Shown piece after piece: positions 1 to 12,165 of a stretch of DNA of 64,000 bases. Position 1 is the first letter of the stretch. Each line of letters opens with the position of its first letter. The notes beneath the pieces are model-generated. The model saw nothing but the letters and a program-made list of their open reading frames with translations, searched no databases and had not been told where the DNA came from. The DNA is from Populus alba. Lineage: Eukaryota > Streptophyta > Magnoliopsida > Malpighiales > Salicaceae. Location of the stretch: the NCBI RefSeq assembly GCF_005239225.2, contig NC_133300.1, forward strand, positions 4,679,875 through 4,743,874, given 5' to 3'. The position numbers were made by a program, and so were the translations under genes.

Positions 1-1036
1 GTGCTTGGAATCGATTGCGAGCATCCAAACGGTTGAAGCATTACAGGTCATCCACAAGTTCTCAGTTGTAGTATTAGAGAGTTCACATGCATGACTTCTA
101 TTGAGTCCACCAGATAATCTTACCTCCAATCACAAATTTGGATCGAGATCCAAATAGGTCAAAGGATCATCCATGTGTCTACTCTCTTAACCGATAGTTA
201 TATGTATATTAGAAAGAAAAAATAAATTCATTAAATTAAAGGAAATACTAACTTAAGAAAAAAAGAGATTGAAAACCAACATACCACAAAGTGTTAAGCT
301 CGACTATCCACAAGCTGCTGCACTTTTTTTTTTTTTTTTTTGCAATCATCACTTTGTACATGCGTTTTTAAAAAAAGCTTCATCGAGCTTGACTCATGTC
401 TAAGAACCGTAGCCTGAAAGAGAAAAAAATGTTGCCAGCTAAATATATTTATAAAAAACAGCTAATAAAAAATGGATGTAATAAAAAAAATCTTTTCATA
501 TGCTTTGTATAAAAAAAAAACAGAACAGAGCCGTCGGTGTATATGGTAACGAAATCGTGAACATGCTGGTTTTGATTTTCTACACCAGACTGTGACCATT
601 GCATGAAACGCGTGAATGTCACTTGCTGAATGGATTTTTCCCATACAACCTCTAAGATATGCAGCAATCTGAAATCTTTCTAAACCATCACATCATTATA
701 ACTTGAAAACTCTCTTTTTTTTACAATTTTTTTAGCTTTCTTTTACGTCTCGTATAAAAAATCACACAACTTATATGATACAAATTAATTATTTGTTAGT
801 AAATGCAAAATAAAATTTTAATATTTGAAAGAAAAAAAACTATCCTGAATTCAATCTTACCTAATTGCAATATTATTCTCTCAAACCCTCCTCACAATAT
901 TATTTTTAACTCTCTTCCATTCAAATTTTTCTTTGAAGTAAAAATTTATAAAAGAAAAATTTCAGTAATTTCAATAAATGGTCCAAATTAACATAAAAGA
1001 ATATTTAAGTTAGTAAAACCTATGCAACAACCGATA
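1..1036. other. AT-rich sequence without recognisable gene
   Basis: No frame shows a recognisable domain and the short open frames are AT-rich chance frames. Positions 40-98 match 45386-45444 over 59 bp with about seven differences by eye, so this small piece is a dispersed repeat or an old gene scrap. Confidence 0.5.
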
Positions 1037-1620
1037 TTTAACTTTATGGTGAACACCTAAGCAACAACCAATAATTTACTATGATTTGTGCAACCATCTC
1101 ATAATGGTTCATTATAATCTTTTAAAAAATAAAAAAATATCACCGCATCTACATTAGGTTCTTATTTATGATTGGACATTGACTGGTATGACCCTGATTT
1201 ATTCTCATTGCATTTATAACCATATTCCTACAAGGATTATTGTTAAATTGAGCTGACTTTATATTTGTACAACCAATTTAGCTATGTTTTCTTGCTCATT
1301 CAACAATTAATTTAGGCTTTCTATTTGTACCAATTCAGCAAAAAAGCTCCAAAAAAAAAAAAAATCGGTCCAATTGAGTTGTCTTTTATACTATATATAG
1401 TTCCTTCTAATGTGATAAATTTGATATTGTTTATTATAATATAATTTTATCGAGTTGAATTGACAAGATGTGATTAATATATGATAATTTTTCAGAAATA
1501 AAATTCATGAGTAAATTATTGGTCGAGGTTATACAACCACAATAGCTGAATTGGAGATAATTTCCAAGTAACATAAACTAACAATTTAAGCCATGGAATT
1601 AGACCACAAGAGCCTTCTTA

Positions 1621-2222
1621 TTTTTTTTTTGATAGTAATCGAGAATATTATAAATAATATGCCCCCATTAAGGAGATGAGGGCTGATAAAGAAGATTACA
1701 TGGGAAATTAAAAATACATTAAGAAAACAAGGAATCTAAAGACCTGACTAGTTAGTCCAGTTCATAATACATTCAGGATTCCTATAAAGATCAGAGCCCG
1801 TATAGCTGAAATTTTTAACAAAAGACTTCAACCAAAAGGCCAACCGATGAAAGGTGAGGTCAAAAATCACATCCCAGTCTGGAGTTTTGTTGTCAAAGAT
1901 CATGTGGTTGCGCGCTATCCAAATTGACCAGTATAATCCTTTACAGAGAAGGGTAATTGCCTGACGCTGGAATTTTCCTTTTACCATGTTGGACAATTCC
2001 TGAAGGTTATGATATGGTTCTTTTGGCAGACAACCTACACACCCAAACCAACTAAATAGTCTGCCCCAAAGAGACCATGATTTTGGACAAAGATGGAAAA
2101 GATGATGTGTAGTCTCAATCTCCTTACAGCAGAAAGGACAAAGAGCTTCCTCGTAAATGATGATTCTCCTCTCAGCTAAGAAACCCTTTGTGCAGACACT
2201 GTCATTGAAAAGAAGCCATATG
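1621..2222 (-). mobile_element. 5'-truncated LINE (L1-type non-LTR retrotransposon)
   Basis: The insert is flanked by a long direct repeat, ccacaagagccttctta, at 1604-1620 and 2223-2239. It begins on the plus strand with a T run (1621-1630), which is the poly(A) tail of a minus-strand element. The duplicated locus at 57617-57635 carries a single copy of the repeat and no insert, so this is a verified empty site. Long TSD, poly(A) tail and 5' truncation are the signature of target-primed reverse transcription. The insertion postdates the segmental duplication, or the two alleles were already different. Confidence 0.95.
1748..2219 (-). pseudogene. LINE ORF2 C-terminal end with zf-RVT domain
   Basis: One open frame runs through the truncated insert and ends at a stop at 1748. 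It encodes the C-terminal zinc-binding region of plant L1-type reverse transcriptases. The motif is CPFC, then a short spacer, then HHLFHLC followed by a Trp-rich stretch and WSIWIARN near 1900. The reverse transcriptase and endonuclease domains are missing, so this is a dead-on-arrival copy. The frame has no internal stop, which fits a recent insertion. It is a different LINE subfamily from the one at 16719-18324, whose C-terminal sequence differs. Confidence 0.85.
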
Positions 2223-3176
2223 CCACAAGAGCCTTCTTATTGACATCATCCCATGCGCCACAGGAGTGATAAATTGTTTCTCAAGGAAAGAAACCGGGGG
2301 GGGGGGGTGAAAATATGCACAAGATGCTGTTTTGCTATGGCTTACGCCGTGTAAAAGGGCTAGAATTTCCCTAATTATCAACCTGGTCTTTCATTTTCCT
2401 ATTCCTACTTGTCACTTTAAGGTCTAAGTAGTCACAGAAAGTCAAATATTTGCAAAGACTCATTTCCTGGAAAGTGAAGGGCTTGATTGAGCTCATGAAA
2501 TGATCTCCACAAGACCCAAAGGTGTGTGTGGGATCATCAGCCAGGAAACTTCTTAGTTGCTAGTATTATTATGTGCCAAGATCAGTAACTTCCTAGTAGC
2601 TAGCATTATTAATTTTGTGACAAGATCAGTATCTTCTGTTCTTCGTTTTAATGATTTCTGATTGTCATAACCCAATTTTAGGTTATTTCTCAAATTTTAT
2701 TTTTTAAAAAATAAAAAAATAAAAAAATAAAATAAAGGATGGCAATGTGGAAAAAGCCGATAAAAAAGACTGAAAAAATAGGCAAAAATCGAAGGTCAAA
2801 TTAAATGCAAATTCGAAGGTCAAATTAAATGATTATTGGATGAATTTGCATAAAAATTAAGTTCAATGACATAATTAAATTTTTAATGGGCCAATTTGAT
2901 TTAATCATGGGCCAAATTAAATTTTAATTATGTTTAAGAATTAATTTAGGTCCAATTGAAGGATTTAATTAAGTGCAAGGACTTAATTATACTTTAAATG
3001 GGTCAAATTAATTTGGGGGCTTAATTGGTGAAAAATTAAGTTTGGGAGCTTAATTTGGACTGAATTAAAAAGATTGAAATTTTAAGACCAAATTTAATTT
3101 TTACCAAGTCAATTGAACACAAAAAAAGTGAGGGACCAATTTGGAAACCCGAAAAAATATTTTGCCTATAAATAGC

Positions 3177-3184
3177 AGCTTTTA
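3177..3184 (+). promoter_or_regulatory. LTR TATA box
   Basis: TATAAATA sits in the context GCC-TATAAATA, as in the LTRs at 26127, 39083 and (minus) 10026-10033. It is the likely transcription start signal of the solo LTR. Confidence 0.6.
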
Positions 3185-4621
3185 ACTCAAAGTTAAGGGG
3201 GGTTCATTTTGTAATTTTAGAAGGGAAGTGAGAACCCTAAAAAACTAAACTTTTCTTCTTCTCTACTGACACCAGCCGCCGCCCCCCTGCTGGTTTTGAT
3301 TTTCGGGTTCCCTGAGCCGCTCCCCAGTTTTAATCTTCTCCTCCCTCACCTGGCCGAACCCCAGCAGCCGACCAACCCTCAGTCGACCAAGTATTCCCTC
3401 TGCAAAAGAGAACCGGACCATACCCCATCGCCTCTGCCTCTCCGCCCCCAGCTGGAATTTCTTCACCTTCAGCCCACAGACCAGCGGCTAGGCCAGCATC
3501 ACCGAACAGCCCCATCTCCACCGATCAGAGAACGGGCAGAGCCGTTCTCCATTTCTGCAGGCCCACGGTCTCCTTCGGACAGCAGGTTTTTCCTCCATAG
3601 TCCCAGCCATTTCCAGCCACACCCAGCTCACTGCCTCCAGCAGTCTTCGTCATCTCCTTCGGCGCCATCTCCAGCTCCTCCACCAAACGCAGCGGTGGCC
3701 CCGCCGTCTTCTTCTCCCCTTAGAGCCGACCGCCGCCTGGGGAAACGAAAAGAACAGATCTGTAATGAGCAGATCCGAAACGGGCAGAAGAAAAAATAAA
3801 ATTTAAAAACAGATCTGAAACAAAAAAACTAAAATCAACTGCTTTGTTTGCGTTTTTTTTGTGTGTTTGCAGGTGACCGGACCCTCACCGCCGGCTGAAA
3901 ATTGAAGAGGAGAAGAAGCCGCTCCAGGCGCCTCTGTTTTTCTGGTTTCCAGCAGTTCACGCGCCGCCAGTGACGGTGGTGCGTTGATCCACGCGCCGGC
4001 ACTGTTCATGCTGCCCCTGAAGTCCTTCCCTGCAATTCCTGGAGTGTTGGGGGACTATTTTGTAAATTTTAAGTTATTTAACGTAATTTTTATTTAGTTT
4101 TTGAATTTTGCATTTTTGTAAATGTAAATGTAAATGTAAATGTAAAAGAAAAAAGAAAAGAAAAGAAAATAATAATAAAAAAGAGTGTGTGTGTGTTAGT
4201 GTTTTTTTTTTTATTTATGTCATTGAATTTTAAAAATAAAAAAAGGACAAAAAGAAACAAGTGTTTAATTTTGCATGCACAATTTTACATGCACAAATAT
4301 CTAAGGATAGATAAAGTCATGTTGGATTTTTTCAGAACATGTTTTTATATATATTCTGGGAATTAATAACTGATTTATCAAAGCTTTAGAATTGGGCTAA
4401 AATTTTTATTTTTAAAATTACATCAAGCTCATGAAGCTTGAATGTGGTGCGTGTATTTTGTTTATGAATTTTTTTATGATAAGACAGCAAAGAACAAAGA
4501 AGGATTTAATATTTTGATCGGATCAAAGGTGTAGAAGTACAAACTTGTATGTAAGTTGTATTTCTAAATTCTGATGAAAAGACAATTTTTAAAACTTTTT
4601 TAACACATCAAAGCCACGAAG

Positions 4622-4745
4622 CAGCTTACCTCAGGTAGGGTGTGTTAGGGGTGCTAACACCTTCCCTAACCACAATCAGTGTGTTAGGGGTGCTAACACC
4701 TTCCCGTGTTAGGGGTGCTAACACCTTCCCTAACCACAATCAATT
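4622..4745 (+). repeat. LTR core block, locally triplicated
   Basis: The conserved LTR core (cagcttacctcaggtagg followed by GTGTTAG-GGGTG-CTAACAC and CCTTCCCTAACC) has its second half repeated three times in tandem here. The 7-bp arms GTGTTAG and CTAACAC form a perfect stem with a 5-nt loop in each copy. Other LTRs in the window carry one copy. Confidence 0.8.
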
Positions 4746-4873
4746 CCTTACCTGTGAATTTCTGACCATGACCAGTCCACCAGGGTTTCCTAGTAACCTC
4801 AATTAAATACTAGGTGGCGACTCCCAACGAACCAATTCAAGCAATACAACGAGACATAAAATCGCCAGCCGAT

Positions 4874-4905
4874 GTCGCACGCGCGGGTTTTTTTCGACGT
4901 GCGAC
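4874..4905 (+). repeat. Terminal hairpin of the LTR
   Basis: GTCGCACG (4874-4881) and CGTGCGAC (4898-4905) are perfect 8-bp inverted arms around a 16-nt loop, ending one base before the LTR end. The other LTR ends in the window keep traces of it. Confidence 0.75.
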
Positions 4906-4911
4906 ACTGAT

Positions 4912-7065
4912 CACTCCATTTTAATAAATAATATATCACTAGAAATTATTGAATCAATTGCTAGCAAATAAGTAGCCAAGATCATAATTTAATGATTTTA
5001 GTTGACTCGGTTTTATGTTCTTTTATTTGATGCAACAAAAAGCCTTCTATGATGAGAATCCATGAGAATCTTAAGCCATATGTAATTTAGTGGACCACTT
5101 TTATTATTCAGTCAATTTTATATGGTTGTAATGAGTTTGGTTGGATATATGCAAGATTATGAATGATAAATAAATAAAAAGCTAACGAGACCATTTAATA
5201 AATATTTTTCTAAATATATTTAATTTAATTTAAAATTTTATAAAAAAAATATATTAATAAATACCAGCATTCATATATAACACGCTTTTTAAACCTGGTC
5301 TATTGACGGCATTTGATAATGATTTACGCATCCGAGTCTTTCATGAATCTAAAATAATAATTGTTTAACCCATGTTTTTTTTTAATAAAAAAACAAGTTG
5401 TTTTGTTTAATTTGTTTTTTAAAAAATTAGCCTTTTAAAAGAATCCGGAAATAATTTAGTTTAGTATTGTTTTGAAAAACTAATCCCTGGAATCGTCATC
5501 AATCATACATCTTTGCTCATTCGTCCATGGTGTGCTAGCTAGCTGTACAGCTTGTACTTATCTAGGGCAAGTATTCCTTGATATGGAATCATCATCAAAT
5601 CATACATCTTTGCTCATTTGTCCATGGTACTGCTAGCTGCGTAGCCTGTACTTATCCCAGGCAAGTAGTCTTTGACATGGAATCATCATCAATCATACAT
5701 CTTTGCTCCTTCGTCCATGGGCATCTTGTTCTTTTGTCCCTTGACGGCATTTGATATAATCTTCACACTTGATTGTGGGCTATGTTTTTGTGTTAGAAAG
5801 CATGGTGTGGTTTGGTAAATGAGTAAAATATAGGCTTAAAGATGTGGGATTCATGTTCAATTTGTGGTCTAACTACATGTTAATGAAAAGCATGTTTCAC
5901 CGTTTTTAAAGATTCATGTGCAAAATGTAATAAGCCTTGAAGACCGTTTATTTTTACCAAAATATTTCAATCTTCTCTTCTCGTTCTCCTTACAGAATCC
6001 AGTTCAAGACTCTCATTGTCCGGTGATTCAAATCTATGCCAACCTCTTCCACCGTTGAAGAACCTCTCTCTAAATCCAGTGTTTTCATCCTTTTTTTTTT
6101 TTCTAGCCACAAAACACATAAATCAAAACCAGATCTACACTACACACCACCTATCCACGACCAAGATCAATAAAAACCAACACCTAATTTTAAGAGGAAG
6201 TTTATCTAGTTAGGTTTTGGATTTGTTTTCTAGTGGTCACGAGTTTGATTTCTTTCAAGGTTATTAAAAGCTTACATGGTAATTAACTTTAAGACTCGTA
6301 AAATTAATAGAAATACTAGCAAACTGGCCTGGACATCAACTTAAAAAAAAAAAAAAAACCAACCCAGATCTTTTGTTATTAAATCTTGTAATCTCTTCTT
6401 CATGTACAACCTAGTGTGTTAATGTTAGTGTTTGTGTAGAATTTTATTTTAAGTAGTTAGAATTAAATATGTATTGATTGTTCAATTTCAAGTATGGAAA
6501 CAATTGATATCCTATTTAGTAGTTTCATGTTCATCCATAATTTTAATCATAACTTTACGCAAAGTAATCACATAAAAAAGTGTTTTTTCAAAAATTATTT
6601 TTCTGAAATCGTAAACATAAAAGTAATTACAAATCCAAAAATAATCTTAGTCGATGAGACAGTAAATTTTTTTTATTTTAAGATTAATACTCAGGGGAAT
6701 TAATTAAAAATGATATAAAGATATTCTTTAACAATACGATAAGAATGTAATTATTTAGCATCCGACATAGATAATCAAGACTAGTAATATTGTACTCGAT
6801 CAATAAATGACAAAAAGAGAAGGTATTATAATCTGTGGATACCTCTCGATGTCTTAATTAGTAAGGCTTCGTCTTATGTAGAGAGTGCAAAACTTCTGTG
6901 TACACACACAAGGCTTCGTTTTATGTGGAGAGTGCAAAACTTCTGTGTACACACACACACACACACATATATATGGACCGAATTATTAAATACAAGACTG
7001 GAGCAGTGCTACAGGGCAGAAGCATGCCTTGACCATTAATATGTCAGGTTAAATTCTAGCATTCA
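4912..7065. other. Duplicated backbone, AT-rich, no gene
   Basis: The interval is collinear with 58054-60379. It holds the tandem repeat at 5486-5725, an A/T-rich part, and a CA/TA microsatellite near 6945-6975. The short open frames at 6016-6213 and 6494-6703 are not conserved as frames in copy 2 and have no domain signature. I see no gene. Confidence 0.6.
5486..5725 (+). repeat. About 100-bp tandem repeat, three units
   Basis: Each unit carries atcaatcatacatctttgct, a 'tccatgg' word and 'gctagctg...cagg/gggcaagta'. The same three-unit array is in copy 2 at 58780-59015, so it predates the segmental duplication. Confidence 0.85.
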
Positions 7066-8512
7066 AAAGTAATGTCGCAAGTGTTCTCAAATAACCAAAT
7101 TGATATAAATCATAAAAACGACTTGTACAGGGAGGATATCTTTCACTAGTCAAGAATCAAGATCTCCTCGTGGAATTTTTTTTTTTTTTTTTGCCAGGTT
7201 ATACTAAATCTTCCATTGCATCGATCAATGGATAATCTCTTAGATTTGGTGTATCTTGTGATTGTGCCATTGTAACCTTATATATGATATTAGTTCAAAA
7301 AAAGAAACAACATGTGAACACATAGATCTTGGATCTTGAACTTCTAGAATGCAATGAAGAATATTGAGTCCTCGAATATTTTCTCCTGTTGCTTTTGAGC
7401 AGGTGAGGAGCTGGGAGGCACAACGCATATCTTCATCTTTATATGGGGTGGGGATGACTATAAAGTTCCAAAACAGGTGTTTAATTGCCTAAATTGACGA
7501 GAAACATTATGCTTTGATTTTTTTTCCCCATCCTTTATGTTTTTAAAGATATCCAGACTCCAAAGAAAATTGGTTATGGTGCTAAAAAGAGAGAGCTTTA
7601 TTGATAATGGAAAGTTCAAGTCAGTTGTAACAAGTTTACTTTGTTGATAAGTTTGACAAACATCAGAATTTAGAAACTTGGCAGTGGTACAGGTGCTTAG
7701 TTCATATCTCTATTGGATAATTTAATATATAAGTTCCTTGCACTGATAATGAAAAATATGAATATATCAATAAAATATTAATGCTTTATGACTCCTTTAT
7801 CTAAAATATTTAGTATAATGACCATTTACTTGATCTTATAACAAGCTCCGTTGCTGCTAGTTAACTTCTATTTCCAAGTGCTTAGCTTTTGCGTTCTTAG
7901 TGGTCAACGTTTCTTTCATCTCGTTGAAGTCGATGTGCTTTATGATTCAATTCATCTCATTTTCTGGAGAGAAAAAAGAAAGGGTATTGAGTCTTTAGTT
8001 TCCGTGCAAATAAGATTTTCTTTTTCCCTTTTAATATGTAATATAAGGAAGAAACTAAACGGATCTTGGGTTACATAGTTTGAATTATATACATTTTAAT
8101 AAAAATCTCAAACCTAATAATTACTTAGATGATGTGGAAAATCTAGCAAATATGTTCAAATGGTTCAAACTTTAGAAGAAGAAATAAACATAACCTTTAA
8201 TTAAATTAGATTGTTGTAAACAAAAGTAATGTCGCAAGTGTTCTCAAATAACCAATTTGATATAAATCATAAAAACGACTTGTACATGGAGAATATCTTT
8301 CACTACTCAAGAATCAAGATCTCCTCCTTGTGGATTAATTTTTTTTTTTTGCTAGGTTATACTACATATGAACATATCGATAAAATATTAACACTTTATG
8401 ACTCCTTTTTCTAAAATATTATGTATATTGACCCTTTGCTTGATCTTATAATTACTATTTCCAAGTGCTTAGCTTTTTCTTTCTTAGTCGTCTAGTTTTC
8501 TATCATCTCTTT

Positions 8513-10365
8513 TGTCGCACGTCAAAATCCGCACAGCATCGGCTGACGATTTTTTTGTCTCTCCTCGTTTTGTGTTGGTTGCTTTGATTGGTTCGTTGGA
8601 GTCGACACCTAGTAATTAATTGCAGGTTACTAGGAAACTAGATGTACTATTCTTGTCAGAGATCACGGGTAAGGGACTGGTTGTGGTTAGGAAAGGTATT
8701 AGCACCCCTAACGCACCCTACCTGAGGTAAGCTGCTTCGTGAATTTGATGTGTTAAAGAAGTTTTAATAATTGTCTTTTCATCGAATATTAGAAATACAA
8801 CTTACGTATAAGTTAATAATTCTTGACCATGATCCAATCAAAACATTAAATTCTTCTTTAATCCTTACAATTTTATCATAAAAAAAATATATAAAAAAAT
8901 AAAACAAATACAAACACACACATACACTTTCACTATATTTTTGTTTCTTTTCTTTTCTTTTCTTTTTTCCTTTTTTTGCTTCCATATTTACAAAATACAA
9001 ATTACAAAAACTCGAAACTACACAAATATCACATTAAACAATTTAAAAATTACAAAAATGACCCAAAACAACCCGGAACAGTGGTGGTGCGCTGTTCCAC
9101 GCGCCACCGCCACTGGCAGTTTGTGGATTCACGCACCGCCACCGATGAAGGTGGCAGAAACTGGTGGATCGGGAACCTCTTCCTCTTCTCTGTCTCCCTG
9201 CGCCGGCGATGACCTGCAGCAACAATAAAAACGCAACAAATAGTTGATTTTAGTTTTTATTTCCTTGTTTTTGAAATCTGCTTCGGTTTTTTCTTCTTCT
9301 TGTCAGATCTGGCTTCTCCTTCTCTTCTTCTCGGTTTCGGATCCGCTTCTTTCTACAGATCGGTCCGTTATGTGTTTCTTCTTCTTCTCGGTTTCACATC
9401 CGCTTCTTTCTACAGATCGGTCTGTTATGTGTTTCTTCTTTTTCTCCTCTGCTTCAGGTGGCGGGCAGTTGGGCGGCTGTGAATCTGTGGCCAGGTGTGG
9501 ACGACGCTGTCGGCTGATAGAGTGGACGGCGCTGGTGGCTCAGTGGGCGTGCTGCTGAGTGGTCTTCACTCCTGTCGGTGGTAGCGGCCTGTGATGGCTG
9601 CCGGTCGGTCAACTGCCTTTGGAAGGCTAGTCGATGGAGATGAGGGAAACGGTTCGGTTGAGAGGGGAAGTAGGCGAGGGCAGGCTGTTGTTGTTTTGAT
9701 GGGTGTTCAGGTGAGAGAGGGAAGATCTGTGGCTTGGAGGAACGGAGTGGCTGCTCCGGTTTGGTTTTGAAAGAGAGGGGGTTGTGGGTTTGGTGCCGAC
9801 TGCTGAGGGGAAGAAGAAAATCAAAGGGGAGGGTCGGCCGGCCTCTGTAAACAGGGAAAGGGAGGCTTGCAGCCGCCCCTGCTTTCTTTGGTTTTTTTTT
9901 GCTCAATCAGAAGGGGGCGCGCCGCTCCTTGAAAAAAAGATGGGTTTAGGGTTAGGGTTTTCTTTTTTTGTATTTTTCTGATGTTTTAAAATTGTCCTCC
10001 CCTTTAAGTGTGTTGAGGGGACCAATATTTATAGGCAAAAATGTTGCTAGGTTTCCAAACTTGGCCCCTCAACTTCTTTCTTTTTGTAAATTTGATTTTT
10101 TCTTAATATTTTTGTATTTTTTGAAAATGAGCAATATCCACGTCGACTCAATAAGGAAAATAAAAAATTTTAAAAATGACGCGTGAAAAGTTGAACGCGT
10201 TCGAAAGACCTTTGAAAATGTAAATTCTTTTTAGACGACGCTGAAAATGCTAAAAATGACAAAAATATATTAAAAAACACATTTTTTGAATTTTCATTGT
10301 TTTTCCCTATTTTTGGATTTTTCTGAAAATTTATAAAAACATGGGTCAAAAATTGGGTAGCAACA
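8513..10365 (-). repeat. 3' LTR of the minus-strand element
   Basis: The LTR is 1853 bp and on the minus strand begins TGTTGCTACCC and ends GACGTGCGACA. A TATA box reads TATAAATA on the minus strand at 10026-10033, and the core block with TTAGCACCCCTAAC lies near 8697-8711. It is close in sequence to the LTRs at 25791-27531 and 38749-40556. Open frames on both strands around 9050-9900 lie in the GC-richer leader and are low-complexity. Confidence 0.9.
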
Positions 10366-10369
10366 GATA

Positions 10370-10379
10370 CCCCCTCTTT
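10370..10379 (-). other. Polypurine tract next to the 3' LTR
   Basis: On the minus strand AAAGAGGGGG followed by TATC directly precedes the LTR start. The sister element has the matching tract at 38735-38744. Such tracts prime plus-strand DNA synthesis. Confidence 0.75.
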
Positions 10380-10509
10380 ACAATGCTTACGAAGCAAAAC
10401 TCCTCAATGTTTTGCATAGTAAGCTTTGTAAAGAAAAACTTGTCTTCCTAACTTGTTGTGTCCACTCATCTAAAGACCTTACTTTTTTTCTTTTTCTTTT
10501 TTTTCTGTT

Positions 10510-11160
10510 AACTTGAGATCCCATTTGGCGACCTCTTTTACCAAAACCAAAGAATGTGTGTAGCTCGATCAACCTGAAATCCCATATGGAGATTCCCTTT
10601 AACCAAAGCTACATGAGATCCCATCTGGCGATCTCATTTAACTAGAACTAAAAACTGTGTGTAGCTCGGTCAACCTGAAATTCCATCTGGCGATTCCCTT
10701 TAACCAAAGCCACTTGAGATCCCATCTAGCGACCTCATTCAACTGAAACTAAAAAATATGTGTAGCTCGGTCAACCTGAAATTCCATCTGACGATTCCCT
10801 TTAACCAAAGCCACCGGAGGTCCCATCTTGCGACCTCATTAACTGGAACTAAAAACTGCGAGTAGGTTGGTCAACCTGAAATCCCATCTGGCGATTCCCT
10901 TTAACCAAAGCCACCTGAGATCCCATCTGGCGACCTCATCAACTTGGACTAAAAACTGTGTGTAGCTCGGTCAACCTGAAATCCCATCTGGCGGATTCTC
11001 TTTAACCAAAGCTACATGAGATCCCATCTGGCGACCTCATTAAACCAAAAACAAAAAAATATGTGTAACTCGTTTAACTTGAAATCCCATCTGGTGATTT
11101 CCTTTAACCAAAGCTACATGAGATCCCATTTGGCGACCTCATTAAACAAAAACCAAAAAA
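10510..11160 (-). repeat. Internal array 3 (about 110-bp units)
   Basis: The units carry paired phrases 'gagatcccatctggcgacctc' (shortened) and 'ttgaaatcccatctggcgatt', with tgtagctcggtcaacctg between them. Five to six units are recognisable. This is the reverse complement of the array at 36310-36935. Confidence 0.88.
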
Positions 11161-11164
11161 TGTG

Positions 11165-11745
11165 TAAAAAGTGGTCTATTATAATGGGTGACCTACCCAT
11201 GTGAAAAGAATATGAAAAGCGGTCTCGTTGTGATGGGTGACCTACCCAGATGGAAAAAATATGAAGTGCGACCTCTTTGTAATGGGTGACCTACCCAAAG
11301 AAAAAGGAAAGAGTGGTCTCATTGTAATGGGTGACCTACCCAAGTGGAAGAATGGCCTCATTGTAATGGGTGACTTACCCAAGTAAAAAAATATGAAGAA
11401 TTGGTCGCGTTGTATTGGGTGAACTACCCAAGAAAAAGGAAAGAGTGGTCTCATTGTGATGGGTGACCTACCCAGGTGGAAGGATGGTTTCATTGTAATG
11501 GGTGACCTACCCAGGTAAAAAAATATGGAGAATTGGTCGAGTTGTAATGGGTGACCTCCCTAGAAAAAATGTTGGTCTCATTGTAATGGGTGACCTACCC
11601 AAGAAAAAGGAAAGAGTAGTCTCATTGTAATGAGTGACCTACCCAGGTGAAAGAATGGTCTCGTTGTAATGGGTGACCTACCCAGATAAAAAACATGGAG
11701 AATTAGTTGTGTTGTAATGGGTGACCTATCTAGAAAAATGTTGGT
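11165..11745 (-). repeat. Internal array 2 (about 45-50-bp units)
   Basis: About a dozen units carry attgtaatgggtgacctacc followed by a purine-rich spacer. The core GGGTGACCTACCC can fold on itself. This is the reverse complement of the array at 35705-36300. The open frame across 11242-11493 is a translation of the repeat, not a gene. Confidence 0.9.
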
Positions 11746-12165
11746 GAGGGCTCAAAGACGCACTCAAAAGAAGGTAGGGTTAGAAAACGCACTACCTGAG
11801 AAGTGAGGGCTCAAAGGCGCACTCGAAATGAGGTAGGGTTAGAAAATACACTACTCGAGATATAAAGGCTAAATGGCGCACTCAAACAGAAATGATGGCT
11901 TAAAGACGCACTTAAAATGAGATAGGGTTAAAAAACGCACTACCTGAATGGTGGTGGCTCAAAGGCACACTTGAAATGAGGTAGGGTTAGAAAACGCACT
12001 ACCTAAGAAGTTAGGGCTCAAAGGCGCACTTAAAATGAGGTAGGGTTAGAAAACACACTACTTGAGAAATGGTGGCTCAAAGGCGCACACAAAAGGAAGT
12101 GAGGGCTCAAAGGCGCACTCGAAATAAGGTATGGTTAGAAAACACACTACCTAAAAGGTGATGAT
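11746..12165 (-). repeat. Internal array 1 (about 55-85-bp units)
   Basis: Units alternate 'gagggctcaaaggcgcactc' and gaggtagggttagaaaacgc. This is the reverse complement of the array at 35340-35700. Confidence 0.88.

Larger units (their letters stand above)
2663..4906 (+). mobile_element. Solo LTR, 2.24 kb, TSD CTGAT
   Basis: The unit starts TGTCATAACC and ends GTGCGACA, with 5-bp direct repeats CTGAT at 2658-2662 and 4907-4911. The duplicated locus holds the empty site, a single CTGAT at 58049-58053. There is no internal region, so this is a solo LTR left by LTR-LTR recombination. A TATA box (TATAAATA, 3177-3184) lies in the promoter part. The 3' part has the core block (4622-4745), TGGCGACTCC at 4815-4824 and a terminal hairpin. 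Long LTRs with this 3' module are shared by several elements here and fit Tat/Ogre-like Ty3-gypsy elements (inference). Open frames at 3296-3799 lie in the C-rich leader and show no protein signature. Confidence 0.93.

Noticed and set aside
3296..3799. 167-codon frame rich in Pro and Ser
   Set aside because: It lies downstream of the TATA box in the C-rich leader of the solo LTR; overlapping frames exist on the other strand and no domain is visible.
9454..9906. 150-codon minus-strand frame
   Set aside because: Low-complexity Pro/Ser/Gln frame in the LTR leader; the related LTRs (26424-26760, 39460-39663) have similar but not frame-conserved sequence.
11242..11493. Repeated 'GRSPITMRP' protein frame
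   Set aside because: It is the translation of tandem array 2; stops and frame shifts between units show no coding constraint.
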